From: Hyphochytrium catenoides | Taxonomy: Eukaryota > Sar > Hyphochytriomycetes > Hyphochytriales > Hyphochytriaceae | Direction of reading: 5' to 3' | Assembly (NCBI GenBank): GCA_900088475.1 | Contig: FLMG01002572.1 | Span: forward strand, 7,713 to 40,775 | DNA: 33,063 nt | Part shown: positions 21,695 to 33,063 of the stretch, one piece after another | How the letters are laid out: each line of letters starts with the position of its first letter | How positions within the stretch are numbered: the stretch's first letter is position 1 | Notes under the pieces: model-generated | Told to the model about the DNA's origin: nothing | The model's input: only the letters and a program-made list of their open reading frames with translations | Databases searched by the model: none | Position numbers and translations under genes: made by a program

Positions 21695-24510
21695 ATGTCC
21701 ACCGCTGGTGGCGGTCCCATCGTGAGGTTGCGGATAAGGACACTCAATTCAACCAATCACACCGTAGAGGTCTCACAATCGTCAACTGTGTCAGACCTCA
21801 AGCAGCAGGTAAGAAGAGGATTTCAGGTGTTCTCTGCCTTCCTTAGACCTTTTGTTTATGTGCTTATACTTTACGTGCTCAGGTACAGCGTGCAACCGGC
21901 ATCGTCATTGCACGACAGCGGCTGATATTTCAAGGCAAGGTTCTCAAGAATGATAAGAGCATTGAGTCATATGCTCTTCAAGATGGCAACACTCTTCATC
22001 TAGTTGTCCGTCCTGAGGCCGCGACTAATAATGAGGTCTGCAGCATTTTAAGGCATCCACCTTAGACCTATCTCTCCAATGGCCATTTCTTCTTCTGTCT
22101 TTCTCTTCCTGTACAACTCTCGCAGGCGCTTGATTTGCGGAACCCAGACTGACTTGACTCTCTTTGTTCTTCCCTCACTGTATGCTCACTGATAACCGAA
22201 CCTTAGTCGGCCCAGAGCTCTAGGGAGAATGCCGCCCGCGGTGGCTCTTCTTCAAATACGCGTTGGCCGCCGTCCCAAGACACGTTCGGGTCTGAGGCCT
22301 TTTTCGTCCCCCAGGGGGTGCTAATGGGCGCTGCCATTTCAATTCCTGGCCTTGATGGACTGAACGGGCTTATCTCTAACGTCATGAATGCGGTGCAGCA
22401 GCAGGTGCAGGGACAAGAAGCACCTCAGTTCCAGACCACTCATGTCGTAATGGGCTTTCCGGCTCGAGGGCCTGGTCCGTGGCAGGGAGAAATGCAGGAA
22501 AGACAACAGCAGTCATCGTCATCCTCTACCGCTACTCATAGAAATCGTAGAGCTTCAGACACCGCCCCTCAAAGAAACCATGCAGCAGCTCCTACTGCAC
22601 CACCTACGGTGCGCAGAAGCTACCGGACTTCCAGGTCTGCTCAGCCTGCTGGACCGAACTTCGAAGCGTCAGCGGGTACCGCAGGCGAAGGGCAAGGCAG
22701 GGGAGACCCCCTATCTGGCACTATTTTGGTGGTAGAGGCGACCACTGCAGGAGACGGAGGCCCAGGGGAGCCCTTCATGGGCGCGTTAGGAGGGAGCATG
22801 AACGCGCTATTCAATCAGGCTAGAGAGGCAAGACCAACTAGGACTCCAGCTACGAGTGGCTCAGAGAGAAGAAGTCAAACATCAAGACAGGTGCACCGTG
22901 ATTCTACAGTCTTTCTCGTCGTTATTATGCCATTCACCTATATTTGAGAGTGCCTTTGCTAGCATTGAGCTCTGGTACTAAGGGTTGTCTGCCCTGAAGG
23001 GGCCATGTGTTATGCCCCTTGCAGTGAGTCGGCCTTGTAACACGTTATTATATGTAGGAAGCCGCCCAGAGGGTGATGCAGTTCAGACAACACCTTCTTT
23101 CGATATCAAGCAGCCTATTACGGCTCAGTACAGACCTTCGCTTTCCGAACGCCTCCAGCCCTGCCAATGTAGCGCCCACCGTTGAAGCCGCTTTGCAGCA
23201 GCTGACTCCTTTACAGGAGCAAATATCTTCTGTCTCCTCATTGCTGAGGGAGATCCCGACTCTCTTCGGTCCTTCTCCTCCCTCCGCTCAACAGAACGCG
23301 AGGCCACCTAGCCATACCGCAAGAGCTAATAACCAGCCAGCAAGGGTAAACCCTACGTCTAGAGAAGGTCAGCAGACGACAAGACAGAGTGAAGGAGGGG
23401 AAAGGGTAAGGTCCTTGGAGGAGATTGCCCATTCCTCCCTACCTCGCGTTTGGGGTACAGGGCTACCGGAGAGAGTAGAAAACCTACTGCGTACGATGGG
23501 CTTCCCGGTCCCTTCTGTTGCGACGTCTGTTCCAACGTCAAGAGCTCCCTCCTCATCGCAGAGCGGAGGCACAAGGGGTGCCTCGTCCTCCTCACAATCA
23601 TCTGGCGTGAGCACAAATACCCAGACGACATTGAGAGACGAAGGGCCAGGGGGCACTCGTGTCGTGATAATCAACTCGTCGCTACGGAGGCAGATGTTTC
23701 GCCTCTTAGAAGGCCTGGTACAGAGATCGGGCATAGACTTCATGCGAAACCTTCTCTCAGGGCAATGGAGAGGGCTCGACGAGCCTCTTAGGTGGTTGCA
23801 GAGGGAGATGGTGACGGGTATTGAATCTCTACCTCGCCTGACGGGACAGAATGCTCCAATATGGGCATCTGTTATCCTGGAGATATTAAGAGAGAGTCTA
23901 AGAAGTCACAGCGTTCCTGATCAGCTGAGGGCGGCATTGGGCGAAGAGAGGGCCAGGTGAGAAGAATGGAGGTGTCGTCATCTATGGCTCCTGGGTGGCT
24001 TTTCCGCAAGCTCCTGTCTCTGGGTCTTCCATAATCTTTTTGCTGGACCCTCTTATGTTCTGTTTGCAGAACATGCCATTAAGCGCTGACCGCTGCTTTC
24101 CTTTACTGCCTGTCTGTCGCTTACCCTTCCCTTGTGCGCACTTATTCTCTTCAATCAGGCTTCTCATTACGGATGCTTTTCTGCCGGTCACACCCGCTGT
24201 GAGGCAATTTGTGGAATGGCTGTCAGCCCTTCCAGAAGCTAGGGAGGGGCAGGGAGACTGGCTACCAGACGATGAGATGGAGAAGTTGGCCAGGATCCTA
24301 CACTCTTGTCTGTCAGGCGTTCGCTCTGTTATTCTACGACAAAACTTCCCACATTCAGCGGAGCTCCTCAGCGTCTTTATTGCTCACATTTACCCTGCCA
24401 TGGCGTGCAACGGCCGAAGTCGGGAGCTGGCCGATTTCCTCCTGCAAGACCATGGCTCCATTGACCGGGTTGTTCATCAGAGTGCAGCTAAGAGGAGGAG
24501 GACTGAATGA
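21695..24510 (+). CDS. BAG6/Scythe-like ubiquitin-like domain protein
   Basis: Exons 21695-21808, 21883-22035, 22207-22890, 23058-23956 and 24159-24510 give 733 residues in phase. Residues 7 to about 85 form a ubiquitin-like domain: VRLRIRTLNSTNHTVEV, a helix SDLKQQVQRATGI, RQRLIFQGKVLKNDKSIESY and NTLHLVVRPE, closest in style to BAG6. A long Ser/Gln/Pro/Gly-rich linker follows, then a helical Gln-rich block (VMQFRQHLLSISSSLLRL) and a second linker. A conserved-looking helical C-terminus follows: RRQMFRLLEGLVQRSGIDFM, then VRQFVEWLSALPE, ending in a basic AAKRRRTE, a possible nuclear signal. BAG6 holds hydrophobic tail-anchored and misfolded proteins for insertion or degradation. I see no clear BAG domain, so the name rests mainly on the UBL and the layout. 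The donor at 22036 (GTCTGC) is unusual. Confidence 0.82.
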
Positions 24511-25492
24511 TGGTCTTCCAAATCGAGGACTACTTTTGCTAAGGGCCACACGGGCCGGAAGACCGATGGCGTTTTTGCTACTTAGAACGATTCATCAGCC
24601 AAGACAGAGATAGTGTGACAGGCTCGGACCGTCGCAGACCGTCCGTTGGGGTTGAAGCCTTCACACGAAGTCACTCTCTTTCATCGTCCCCTCTGCACTA
24701 TCCCTTCCTAGCTCTGCTCCTGTATACCAAGGTCAGCTTGCTGCTGGGTCTCGCCCATCTTCCTCCCCCCTTTCTTCACTATCATCTTTCCCCAGCCACG
24801 TCACGCTCACAGAGCTCTGCCCTTTGGACTCACATGCGTTTTCCTTCACTCTTGCGGTCAACAGTGCGGCAGACCATCCGCAGCTCCATCGGCACAGTTC
24901 CTTGTCCTGATTATTGATCATTATCTGTAATATGAGAGTCATACACTGCCTATATTGGTAATTTCAACTGCGTTATTGAGAATCATAATCGTAACGAACC
25001 CCAAATCTTTCTTAGAAAGAGCCGCTAACCGCTCAGAGTGATCCATGACTTCTCGTCATCATCGGCCCACGCCCGTCCGGAAGTGAAGAAAATGATGGAA
25101 CTGATCTTCGTCTGTCTGTCTATCTGGGGGTCTGGGAGCTTCCCTCGCTCTGTGCTCTTGACAAAGGCTTGGCTGAGTGTCTGATGCCGTTTATCTGTTC
25201 CTCTGTGTGACAAGAGCGAATCTCTCAGCATATCGCTAACAGGAGCAGGCAAGCAGGATCTGCATTTGTCAAGGAAAGGATCTTCGTTTGTGGCCCCATC
25301 AGAACGAGTTGGAGACTACTGTCGCAGGCATATCATGCAGGCAACGAAGAGACTTCTTATCAGAGGCGATGCTGGCCGTCAGGTGCATCTACATCCTTCC
25401 CAAGATATACACTTGAAATGTTGGAAAAAGTGGCTGACTGTCGCTATCTGCTTGCCTTTTATCATCTTCTGGGCAAATGCCTCTTCTGGGCA
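24511..25492. other. Intergenic, CT-rich
   Basis: No gene seen between the BAG6-like stop and the ECI2 start. Open frames here lack motifs and splice support. The ECI2 5' UTR and promoter should be at the right end. Confidence 0.5.
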
Positions 25493-28400
25493 ATGCCTCT
25501 TCGCGGGTGTGAACGCGTCCCCTTCGCCCGTCGCTATCCCCAGCGGTTCGCAGCCTTTCGGCCTAGGTTTATCTCCTCTACCACTCGGCTGCTGGGTGTC
25601 AAGGAAGACTTCGATGCCAGCGTGGCGTCGCTTCAGAGCTTGCCCCAAGTCGACAATCAGGTCACACCCTGCTCCTACCTCTAGACCTTACCTCTCAAGC
25701 TTGTGTCCCGCTCTGCTTTGGACTCTCACTCGCTTTACTGAGTATCTTACCTCGTCGTTTCTCCCTGGAAGGATTCTCTTCTAACACTACTGATGCCTGC
25801 CCGCCAGCCTTACCTGTGCTCCTTCGTCCTCCTAAAAACGGTGTCCTCCTGTCTTCTCCCTCACAGGTGAAGCTCAAGCTGTATGCTTTATACAAGCAGA
25901 GCACTGAGGGCGCGTGCAATACGAAGAAACCTGGAGCCTTTGACTTTGTGGTAGGAGTTGGAGGCCGCAGGGATACTCTCAGGACTCCTTGCGATAATCC
26001 TTCTGGCGTAACTCCATTGGGAGGGTTCCTATCTTATGTCCCTTGTCCTGTCTCCCTCTGCCACCCTCTCTCTTTACTCCTGCAAGCTTTCAGACGGCCA
26101 TTCAAGACAAGCGCCTTCTTTCCTCATCTTCATCCATCTTCTACTCTGGCGTACAACGCTATCGGGCTGCTTTTCGGCCCTGACCTAGCGTCTGTTTCAT
26201 CTTAGTCCTTCCTTTTTCTTAATTAATTTGCTATGGTCCTTTCCACCTCGTAGGGTAAGGCAAAATGGGAAGCATGGATGAACCACTCAGACCTATCGAA
26301 AGAGGATGCAATGAAGAGGTAAGTTGGAAGCTCTGATGCCGCTTGCCTTTCTGCCAATGATCCGTTCCTGCTTGTGGGTACCTCTTTGTCAGCCGTGATG
26401 ACCCCGGTCTGAGATCAAGCTAGCTTAACTTTCTATTTCGCGTCTGTCCTATCCAGATATACCCACCTCGTGAGCACACTCTTGCCCAAGAAGGCTGAAG
26501 GAGGAGCGGGAGGCTCGGCTGCAGCCACAGACGACTTGATCATTGCAAATAAGTAAGAAATTTGCCAGCACAGTGGTTGTATTCCTTTCCTCTCTACATA
26601 ATCTCCCCTGTCCCGGATCTCCAAACAATCACCACGTAAAGACGACAATGTATCCCTTGCCTCTTTGCTCCTACCACTGTTTGATATGTTTCTGCTTCCC
26701 TTTCTGCGGTAACGCCTTGATACTTCCATTTAACATTGGACTTTGTCGCTAGGGACGGTATCTTGAGTATGAGGTTAAATCGTCCAAAGAAGATGAACTC
26801 TCTTACAATCGAAATGTATGAGAAGATCACAACGACGCTGAATGCAGCTGCTGATGATGAAAGCGTCCGCATCGCAGTTTTGGCGGGCTCAGGAGCTTAC
26901 TACTCCAGTCAGTCAATACTGTCTAAGTCTCCCTCCCTATCTACCCTCTGTGGCCGATGTGCTCTCATTCGTTTTTCTCTGAACCAAGCTCAGTTTCGCT
27001 CCTAAGTTCATCTCTTCCCTGCCGAGCATATCCTCTGTGCCCCAATCTGCTTACACTCTGCTGTCACACTCTGCTTTCCCTTTTCTCTCGTTATACAAAT
27101 ACAATTACACATCCAGCTTGCTTACCTTAGAACTGTTGACGGATCGACCGCCTTTTTGTCCTGAGTGTTCTGACTTGCTCCTTCTGTGGCTTACACAGAC
27201 CATGATATGTCTGCCGCTCTTTCTTCCCCAGTTTCACCTTGACCTGCACTTTATCTAATTCCGGGGCCTTTCTAACTCCGTCCACCTCCGTTCCTGACTT
27301 ACTCTCGTCATGTTTCTGCCCTATTCGACTCAGGCGGGACTGATCTCTCTGCCTTCGTTGGCCCGAACCCCCCTCCTCTGGATTCTGCCATCGATGTTAT
27401 GATTCGCTATGTCGACAGCTTCATTAATTTTCCCAAGCCCCTGGTGGCGGCTGTTAATGGCCCGGCTCTCGGCATCTCAGGTACTGCCTCCCGCCGTTCC
27501 TGCAAGCCGTGGCGTTAACTGTCGACAACGTGGCTCCATAGTATTTTGATTACACTGTCTGCGGCCTCTGCAGGGCGTTGTAATTCTGCAAAACTATTCT
27601 GCTCCTCGGCTCTCATAATGTGATGGTTTGCCTTTTTCTGCACCGCTTCCCCTTTGCTACCTCTCACTCAAACTTGCTTGGCTCCAGTGACCACGCTTGG
27701 CCTCTGTGACTTCGTCTATGCGAGTTCCAGAGCTACATTTCAGACGCCATTCGCGGCCACCGGGCAGAGCCCAGAGGTAAGTCCAGAAGCCAAGCCTTTA
27801 CCATCCGCATTAGGGAGGGATGGACGGCGAAGAGAAGGAGAGAAACGTGATTAGAACGAACAATTTGCCCAAGAGACGCGCTCTTTGCTGATGAGAGCAG
27901 GAACAACAGACTAAACTTGACCATATGGACTACACAGACCCGTAAACGCTGCTAATCAGAGTGTTTTAGGGCTGTTCTAGCTTGACTTTTCCAGAGCTGA
28001 TGGGTCGGCAAAGGGCCAGTGAGATGCTCCTCTTAGGCCGAAAGTTTACCGCTGAACAGGTAATAACCTCTGGTGGTCCTCCTGCTTTTATACTTAAGAC
28101 TGCAGAGAAACATTACGGCCCTTCTTTGGCTGAAAGTGCTTCTCCTTCTTCTCTAGGCTGCCGGTGCAGGGCTTGTATCACGGGTTTTCCCTCACGAAAG
28201 CTTTGACGAGGAGGTTCAAGGAGTCGTCAGGTAGGAAGATAACTAGGATTGGAAGGGAATAGTGGCACTTCCCAACTGGCAGGCCCCCATGGCTTCACAC
28301 TTGCTGCAGAAGCCATTATAGATGGGCACTAATGGGCAATACTCTCTCTCCCTCTTCTCTCGCTCTTCTCTCTCCTCTGAATTAGGACTCTTGTCTCCCT

Positions 28401-28575
28401 CCCGCCCAGGGCGCTTCAAGCCGCGAAGCGACTAGTTTCTGAGAGGCGGATAGAAGAGTTAAAGGAGGTGAATAGAAGAGAGGCGCAGGTACTCAGGGGC
28501 CGATGGGAAGACAAGGAATATAAAGACGCGGTCCAGGCATTTTTGGCGAGAGCGAAAGGAAAAGCGAAGGCCTAG
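25493..28575 (+). CDS. ECI2: Mitochondrial ACBP-enoyl-CoA delta isomerase 2
   Basis: Shifts cis/trans-3 double bonds to trans-2 so unsaturated acyl-CoAs can enter beta-oxidation. Ten exons: 25493-25660, 25867-25950, 26254-26318, 26457-26552, 26753-26907, 27334-27480, 27688-27776, 27970-28059, 28157-28230 and 28386-28575; 385 residues (human 394). Start ATG 25493 gives an Arg-rich, acid-poor leader (MPLRGCERVPFARRYPQRF), a good mitochondrial presequence; the frame stays open upstream to 25418. Then an acyl-CoA-binding domain (VKLKLYALYKQSTEG, GKAKWEAW, LSKEDAMKRYTHLVS) and a crotonase fold: ILSMRLNRPKKMNSL, SGAYYSSGTDL, FPKPLVAAVNGPALGIS, FQTPFAATGQSPEGCSS, ASEMLLLGRKFTAEQAAGAG, QVLRGRW. It ends KGKAKA, without a peroxisomal SKL, so a mitochondrial site is favoured. 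The acceptor at 28386 restores LVSLPPRAL (family KLPPxAL). Confidence 0.95.
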
Positions 28576-28669
28576 ACGGGAGGACATGAGGGACAAGAGA
28601 GCTGGATCTGGAAAAACAGCTGTCAGTAGCTTGTCCTATTTCACACAGAGCGGGGAAGAAAGACTGAGA

Positions 28670-28708
<39 letters not shown>

Positions 28709-28834
28709 AGGCGGGGTCGACAATGAGCAGCCTTGGATCTTTCCCGCCCTTCTAGGGTTAACACCATATCCAAACACCTGGAGCCCGTCTAATGCATTAA
28801 TAAGTAGATCATGAGGACGCGGTCCACGGGGCGT
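28576..28834. other. Convergent 3' region with a (GA) tract
   Basis: The 259 nt between the ECI2 stop and the stop of the minus-strand ankyrin gene hold both 3' UTRs and a (GA)n microsatellite. No gene seen. Confidence 0.6.
28673..28703. repeat. (AG)n microsatellite, about 31 nt
   Basis: An uninterrupted AG run in the ECI2 3' flank. Confidence 0.95.
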
Positions 28835-31800
28835 TTACTTCTTCTTCGCCTTCTTTGCAGCAGCTTTCTTTGCCTTCTTGGCTGCCTCTTCCTCTGCTAG
28901 TTTCCTTCTCTCTTCCTGCAGCTAAAGGAGCGAAGCGGTGTGTAGCTCATGAGAACAATCTGTAGAGTGCGTCTAGCGCTGTCGCACTTTTGCTAAAGAA
29001 AGAGAGAGAGGGAGAGGAAGGCTGATGATTGAATGAAGATGCCCACCTTGTATTCCTCCTTGTAAGCGGCTTTCAGCTTCATCAGCTCCTCTTCCACTGG
29101 TGTCAAGCGCTGAGAATCAACATTGGCCTTCTTCCCCTTGGACTTGAGGGGAGAGAAGGATGAGTAAGACTTCTTAACTTGTTCGTGAGAACTGGAAGGA
29201 GACGAAGTGCAGCACTGGCGACTTCACTTACTATGTGCTCCTCGAAGCCAGCGATGGCGTGCTGAAGCGCAGCGGTGAGTTCTTGGTGCTTGCTGCCATC
29301 AAAGCATTGGTACGCAGTTCCCTGGAGCACAGACAGTAGGAGACGAGAGTAACATGTCAAATTGGAGGCAGGGAAGAGACTGAGAGCCATTTGTACGCTT
29401 TGTACGTTAAGCCAGGAGCGATAGAGAAAGAGGAACAATAGTCAACAAGAGCATGACATGGAAGGCTCCGAGAGAACCCTTCTTCCTTGACTAGTTGATC
29501 TTCTCAAGCTGTTGATCTCTTGTTACTTGCCTCGGCACCGCTTTCCGTCGCTGTGCTGGACTTCTGTGCCGTATAGGCAGGTATTAAGCCTTGCAGGTCA
29601 AGCTGCAAATAGAATGAGAGAATTGGACTGAGGCACTTCATCGCCTTGTCAACTAACTTCATCCCTCACCTCGCAACTAAGTTTGTCGCACAGCTCCTTA
29701 GCTTTAGCGAGGAGCTCAGAATTGGTTGGAAGAGCCTCTGCTTCCCTGATGGCTTCAGAAAGGCCAGAGATTGTGGACCTGAACTCCTGCCCTGAGGAAG
29801 AGAGAAGAAAATAGGATGGCTTAGAGAGAGAGGTCAAGACTCTGACGGACAAAGGTATGAGGTACCTCCCACAGGTATCTGGGAACAGATAAGAAAATTT
29901 CCGTTCAGATAGATCTCCGCCTCTGCAGCTTCCAGAGTCTCTTCCGCCTTCCTTATCTCTTCCTCCTCCACTCCGCCCTCCCTAGCTGCCTGCAAGGCCG
30001 AGGAGACAAATGCCAGCCCAAAAGAGACCTGCAATGGCCTAGTGATGAAAGCAAGCGGGACATGACGACAGCCAGTCACCCATTAGCTGGAAGTATTAGA
30101 CCGAAAGAGCACTACAAGTAGTCCAAGTCAACCTCGTTCTTCACTGACATAAGCGCGATTGTTGCTATGGCCATTGATGTGTCATAGGATGTTTCTCTTT
30201 CTCTCTTCCCCTCTCTGTCTATCTCTGTGTCTGTCTCTCTGTGTCTCTCTTTCTGTCTCACTTTCGTCTGTCTCTCCCTCTACCAGCATCCTCTTACTTG
30301 CTTTCGGCCATTCTTATGAATTCTACTGCTGTCATCTCTTCTTTCCTTTATCCAAGCACCCGTTTTCCTCACCTAATGCTCTCCAGATCCTTCAACGCGG
30401 TCCGGAGTGCTGATTTTAGCGTGAGGCGCTTGAGAAAGATGCGCCCTTCGCTGATGAGCTCCACGTTTGCCCCAGCAGCCTGTGCGTCGATGAGCGCCTT
30501 CTCAAGAAGAGGAATGTCTTCTCCTTGGAGCTCTCCCAGGGCTTGGGCAGCAAGGGTAAGGATAAGTGAAGACTACGTGAGCACACGCGCGGGGAGCGAC
30601 GCTTCAAGCGCGTAGAAGATCAGAAGAGATTAAGACCGAGAAGGCCGGTAACTCTTGGGCCTCAAGTCTTCTTCCCTTGTCAGCTTCCCCTCTTACTCCT
30701 CCCTCATTCTCATCTCCTTTCCTATCTCTCTCGCCCTCTATGTAAGCTTGGGACCCACGCTCTGATGCCTCTTTCATTCTCTCTCTCCTGTGGCCCTTGT
30801 AGCACGTGATGCTTACAGCTGGAGTCCTCTGGAGAGATCTTCATGGCAATGAGAAGCTCGCTCTCCGCCTTGTGGATAGTTTCGATGCATTTCTTGCAGC
30901 AGCGAATGCGCTTGAAGAACGGAGACCCAGCCTCCTGAGGAATGTCAAACCTTCATCGTAGAGAAAGAGAGGGAAAGAAGGCAAAGCGATAGAGTGACAG
31001 AAGAGACCATGCAGTCAGAGGTCAAAGTTGACGACGAGGCGCAGGCAAGAAATTTGAATAGAGTGACATGACAAATGGCAGACCCACAAACAACGGGCCA
31101 AGAGAAGGAACAGAAGAGAGATCAAAGTGGCAGGTCGTGCAACTGATAATGTCGCGTTTAAAAGGACATAACGAGCACGGCGAGAAGGCGGACGAAGCGC
31201 AGGTAATAGTTATGGGTGAGCTTCAGGGCAAGGTACCCGCACCAGAGACAGACAGCGCAAATATAGAGTGAGAAAAACCAGAAGAGACGTGTTGCAGGCG
31301 TTACACCTACTGCTCGGTGCATTCCTGGGCAAAGAGGTTATTGCAGGAGTAGCAGAGAAAGCCTCTGGCTGAAGGAGTAAAGAGCCTGTGCGTCTCATTG
31401 CAGCGCTGCTGCCCTCCGATCTTAGATAGCAGCTCTCGCACGCGCTTGTCAGTGGCGAGCGCGATAGGAGGATTCCCATAAAGATTCTTTGAAGAAAGAT
31501 CTAGGCCTTGAGATAGCAGGACCTGGAGGTAAGAGGTGCCACAAACAGACGTCGTATCAGAAGCAAGACCGCTCTCCTTTCCTTTCCCTTCTCTGTCTTT
31601 CTTTCTCTTTCCTCGGTCTTCTCTTTCTCTACCCATTTCCTCTCTCCCTCCATCAGTCCGTTCCTCTCGATTCCTATTCTGCTTTCTCTATTCCTTCCAT
31701 GACTGGCCCTTGGAACGAAGGCTAAGGGCGATTCATGTCGCCTCCTTTCGTACTTCACCCTCGGTCTCCGTTCCCTTGTTAAGCTTCCGCTTTCGATATC

Positions 31801-32118
31801 GTGTTCTCATTCTCCCTTGTCCTCTCTTCCTCTCTTCTCACCTGCACTACTCCATAGTGGCCGTTTGCGCAGGCAAGATGTAGCGGAGTGTTGCCGCAGG
31901 AATCCTTCTTGTTGCAGGGGAAGCCCAGCTGCAGCAGCATCGAGACGATAGCCTCGTTGCCCTAGGGAGAGAAGGAAAGAGAGTAATAAGTAAGCTGAGA
32001 AGCACTCGTGTGGCAGCGGCAGGGTACATAAGTATTGACAGACAGTGGGGAGCGAGAGAGATGACGAGTGACGAGGATAGAACCAGGAAAAAGTACCCTC
32101 GTTTGTCTCATGCGCTAT

Positions 32119-32161
<43 letters not shown>

Positions 32162-32501
32162 CTCTCTCTGTGTGTCTCTCTGTGTGTCTCTCTGTCTCTC
32201 TCTCTGTGTCTCTCCCTCTTTCTCTCTCTCTCTCTGTCTCTCTCTGTCTCTCTCTCTCTCTCTCTCTCGCTCGATCTGTTCCGTTTCTCCTTCTTCTGCA
32301 ATTGTGATCATTTGTTTCCCTTACGCAGTAGGCCGCAAGATGCATGGCCGTGGTTCTGGCATCATCACTGCTATTGTGCTCCACATCGTGAGTGCTATCT
32401 GAGCCTCCGTTCTGCAGGATAACCGAAGCAATCTGCATGATGGGACGACAGTAATATTTGAGAAGTCTGTGACCGTAACCAACTCTCTCTCTATCTCTAT
32501 C

Positions 32502-32532
<31 letters not shown>

Positions 32533-32862
32533 CTCTCTCTCTTTCTCTCTCCGTCTCTCTGTCTCCCTCTCACTCCTTCTCTTGCGCTCTTTCTTTGGTT
32601 CTGGCGCACATCTCTTTCTCTCTCTCTCTCACTATCTATCGGAACTGTCGTCCTCATTTCTCTCTCCCCAACTTTCTGTTTTCGTCCTTTCCTCACTCCT
32701 TTGGGATTGCTCTTACTGCTGTGGAGTTCTTGGAGACGGCCCACATGAGGGGAGTCCACTCACTGCCTGGCTTTCTGAAATTGATGGGAGCGCCCATATC
32801 AATGAGATCCTCCACCCGAGCCAGATCTCCATTGTGCTTGCACAGGTATAAAAGCTCAGCCC
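28835..32862 (-). CDS. Ankyrin repeat protein with FYVE-like zinc finger and coiled C-terminus, 5' end outside window
   Basis: Twelve exons in phase (minus order): 32862-32717, 32432-32325, 31961-31842, 31522-31311, 30950-30817, 30541-30373, 30038-29866, 29791-29670, 29602-29531, 29321-29232, 29142-29047 and 28921-28835; about 508 residues seen. The first exon here starts in mid-codon, so the true start lies beyond 33063. Ankyrin repeats: DLARVEDLIDMGAPINFRKP with WTPLMWAVSKN, then ARTTAMHLAAYC, GNEAIVSMLLQLG, GNTPLHLACANGHYGVVQ, VLLSQGLDLSSKNLYGNPPI. Next a finger: CNETHRLF, ARGFLCYSCNNLFAQECTEQ, and RIRCCKKCIETI, the last matching the FYVE ending RVCxxCYxxL. The rest is helical and charged, ending in KKAKKAAAKKAKKK before TAA. 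This suggests a membrane-associated (endosomal, if the finger binds PI3P) scaffold. One intron (29530 downward) is GC-AG. Confidence 0.88.
32122..32271. repeat. Pyrimidine tract, (CT)n with GT interruptions, intronic
   Basis: About 150 nt of CT repeats broken by TGTGTG and CTGTCTC units, inside an intron of the ankyrin gene (31962-32324). In the gene's sense it is a GA-rich run. It makes the long Ser/Leu and Arg/Glu shadow frames on both strands. Confidence 0.95.
32484..32640. repeat. Compound (CT)/(CTAT) microsatellite, intronic
   Basis: CT-rich run with a perfect CTAT block near 32503-32526, then further CT repeats; within the ankyrin gene intron 32433-32716. Confidence 0.9.
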
Positions 32863-33063
32863 CTGTTCAGAGAAAGAAAGAGACGTCAGAGAGAAAGAAG
32901 GGTGGTTTGTTGCCATGTGAATGTATGAGAGGTAAACGGATGAGGAGAACCACCACGTTTGGGCAGAGCCGAAGTGGTATGCGGTAGCTAGGGAGGGGAA
33001 TTGAAGAGAGAGGGAGAGGCAAAAAAAGAGAAGAGAGAGAGAGAGACAAAGAGAGAAGGAGAA
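32863..33063. other. Intron of the ankyrin gene running off the window
   Basis: In the minus sense this is CT-rich and ends in TTCTGAACAG, a good acceptor for the exon at 32862. No exon is seen within it. Confidence 0.6.

Noticed and set aside
23359-23791. Open frames antisense or out of frame within the BAG6-like exon
   Set aside because: Shadows of a Ser/Gly-rich coding exon; no motifs.
32010-32422. Long Ser/Leu-rich and Arg/Glu-rich open frames on both strands
   Set aside because: They are translations of the CT/GA microsatellite inside an intron.
1-33063. tRNA genes, rRNA, CRISPR arrays, insertion sequences, transposases
   Set aside because: I looked for B-box-like and regularly spaced repeat signals and transposase motifs and found none convincing.

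Overview
The window is nuclear DNA from a eukaryote, most likely a unicellular alga or other protist. It is intron-rich: about 60 GT-AG introns, mostly 60-300 nt, with pyrimidine-rich or CTAAC-like acceptors. Base composition is balanced, (CT)n/(GA)n microsatellites are frequent, and genes are packed on both strands. Nothing in the window fixes the lineage; no plastid, viral or transposon gene was recognised. The gene models come from splice phase, splice signals and family conservation. No transcript data were available.

Layout: 1-1022, no clear gene. About 1023-4936 (+): serine/threonine kinase with a long disordered N-terminus. 4937-6405: no confident gene. 6406-11859 (-): an eight-exon-scale phosphopantothenate-cysteine ligase (PPCS)-like unit followed, apparently in the same frame and possibly the same transcript, by a class 3 lipase-like unit. 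Both halves are divergent at family catalytic motifs. 11860-13666: gene-poor, with one weak micro-gene candidate. 13667-14168 (-): COX20, a cytochrome c oxidase assembly factor. About 14534-15715 (+): small unknown protein. 15721-16056 (-): 71-residue two-helix membrane protein, whose stop lies 5 nt from the stop of its convergent neighbour. 17068-19723 (+): RPUSD2/RIB2-type pseudouridine synthase. 19815-20740 (-): coiled, charged protein with a C-terminal membrane segment. 21695-24510 (+): BAG6/Scythe-like ubiquitin-like protein. 25493-28575 (+): mitochondrial ACBP-enoyl-CoA delta isomerase (ECI2). 28835-32862 and beyond the window (-): ankyrin repeat protein with a degenerate FYVE-like zinc finger.

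The genes are housekeeping and do not form an operon. A loose theme is acyl-lipid, CoA and mitochondrial biology (PPCS, lipase, ECI2, COX20), but I treat this as chance. The most unusual item is the candidate PPCS-lipase fusion, in which both halves lack residues expected for catalysis. Other notable points are a GC-AG intron, in-frame alternative acceptors in ECI2, a repeat block directly upstream of COX20, and nearly abutting convergent stops.
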